Part shown: one piece after another, positions 6,529 through 6,616 of the stretch
How positions within the stretch are numbered: position 1 is the first letter of the stretch
How the letters are laid out: each line of letters opens with the position of its first letter
Source: Candidatus Methylomirabilota bacterium
Lineage (GTDB): Bacteria; Methylomirabilota; Methylomirabilia; Methylomirabilales; CSP1-5
Length of the DNA: 6,616 nucleotides
NCBI GenBank assembly: GCA_023249165.1
Contig: JAHFDE010000124.1
Coordinates: forward strand, 1-6,616
Direction: 5' to 3'
Notes under the pieces: generated by a model
What the model saw: only the letters and a program-made list of their open reading frames with translations
The model's database searches: none
Told to the model about the DNA's origin: nothing
Program-made: the position numbers and the translations under genes

Positions 6529-6533
6529 GGAGG
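6529..6533 (+). promoter_or_regulatory. Ribosome binding site of the last gene
   Basis: GGAGG ends six bases before ATG 6540. The in-frame ATG at 6534 abuts the site directly and is therefore an unlikely start. Confidence 0.65.
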
Positions 6534-6539
6534 ATGGCT

Positions 6540-6616
6540 ATGAACAGGCGGCACTTTCTTCGCGCGCTCGCCGCGAGCCTCGCGGCGGCACCGGCCTTCG
6601 ACCGACGGCAGGCTTG
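6540..6616 (+). CDS. 5' end of a Tat-exported protein (partial)
   Basis: Twenty-five codons are visible from ATG 6540, and the frame remains open at the window edge. The sequence MNRRHFLRALAASLAAAPAF has a twin-arginine motif (RRHFLR, matching the RRxFLK consensus) followed by an alanine/leucine-rich hydrophobic stretch, so the product is probably folded with its cofactor in the cytoplasm and exported through Tat. It lies 46 bases after the monoheme cytochrome with the same orientation, so it may belong to the same operon. Which enzyme it is cannot be told from this fragment. A molybdopterin oxidoreductase, a Rieske protein or a multicopper oxidase would each fit the context, but none is supported by residues seen here. 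Confidence 0.75.
   Translation, partial: MNRRHFLRALAASLAAAPAFDRRQA

Noticed and set aside
6494..6530. Possible terminator hairpin after the monoheme cytochrome
   Set aside because: Only a short GGGC/GCCC pairing with a large loop and no U-rich tail is visible.

Overview
This is a GC-rich bacterial window with every supported gene on the + strand. The likely source is an uncultivated environmental lineage of the Methylomirabilota (NC10/Rokubacteria) or Nitrospirota kind. That placement is an inference. It rests on gene content (cytochrome bd-like oxidase, many small c-type cytochromes, an ethylbenzene-dehydrogenase-type heme b domain, an Mrp / zinc ribbon-PCP_red pair) and base composition, not on any phylogenetic marker.

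Layout. Positions 1-539 hold the 3' part of an Mrp/NBP35-family Fe-S cluster carrier ATPase. It overlaps by ATGA a 210-residue protein (536-1168) with an N-terminal four-cysteine zinc ribbon, a repeat-rich linker and a C-terminal PCP_red-like domain. A 109-base intergenic region (1169-1277) follows, filled mainly by two facing arrays of a 7-base repeat. Then comes a compact respiratory cluster: a large cytochrome bd-like oxidase subunit I (1278-3032), a membrane-anchored diheme cytochrome c (3040-3885), a 733-residue membrane protein joining three c-type heme domains to an EB_dh heme b domain (3882-6083), and a small secreted monoheme cytochrome c (6125-6493). The window ends in the first 25 codons of a gene with a twin-arginine signal (from 6540).

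Working model (inference). The four respiratory genes encode a membrane-bound electron-transfer chain with six c-type hemes, one predicted b-type heme in the EB_dh domain, and the b/d-type hemes of the oxidase-like subunit. The oxidase-like protein lacks the long quinol-binding loop of canonical CydA, has about four extra membrane helices and has no CydB partner here. It sits directly upstream of cytochromes c. The most economical reading is a bd-like enzyme that exchanges electrons with cytochrome c rather than quinol. This oxidase and its cytochrome partners are the most interesting content of the window. The two repeat structures (805-940 inside a gene, 1183-1261 between genes) are the most interesting non-gene signals.
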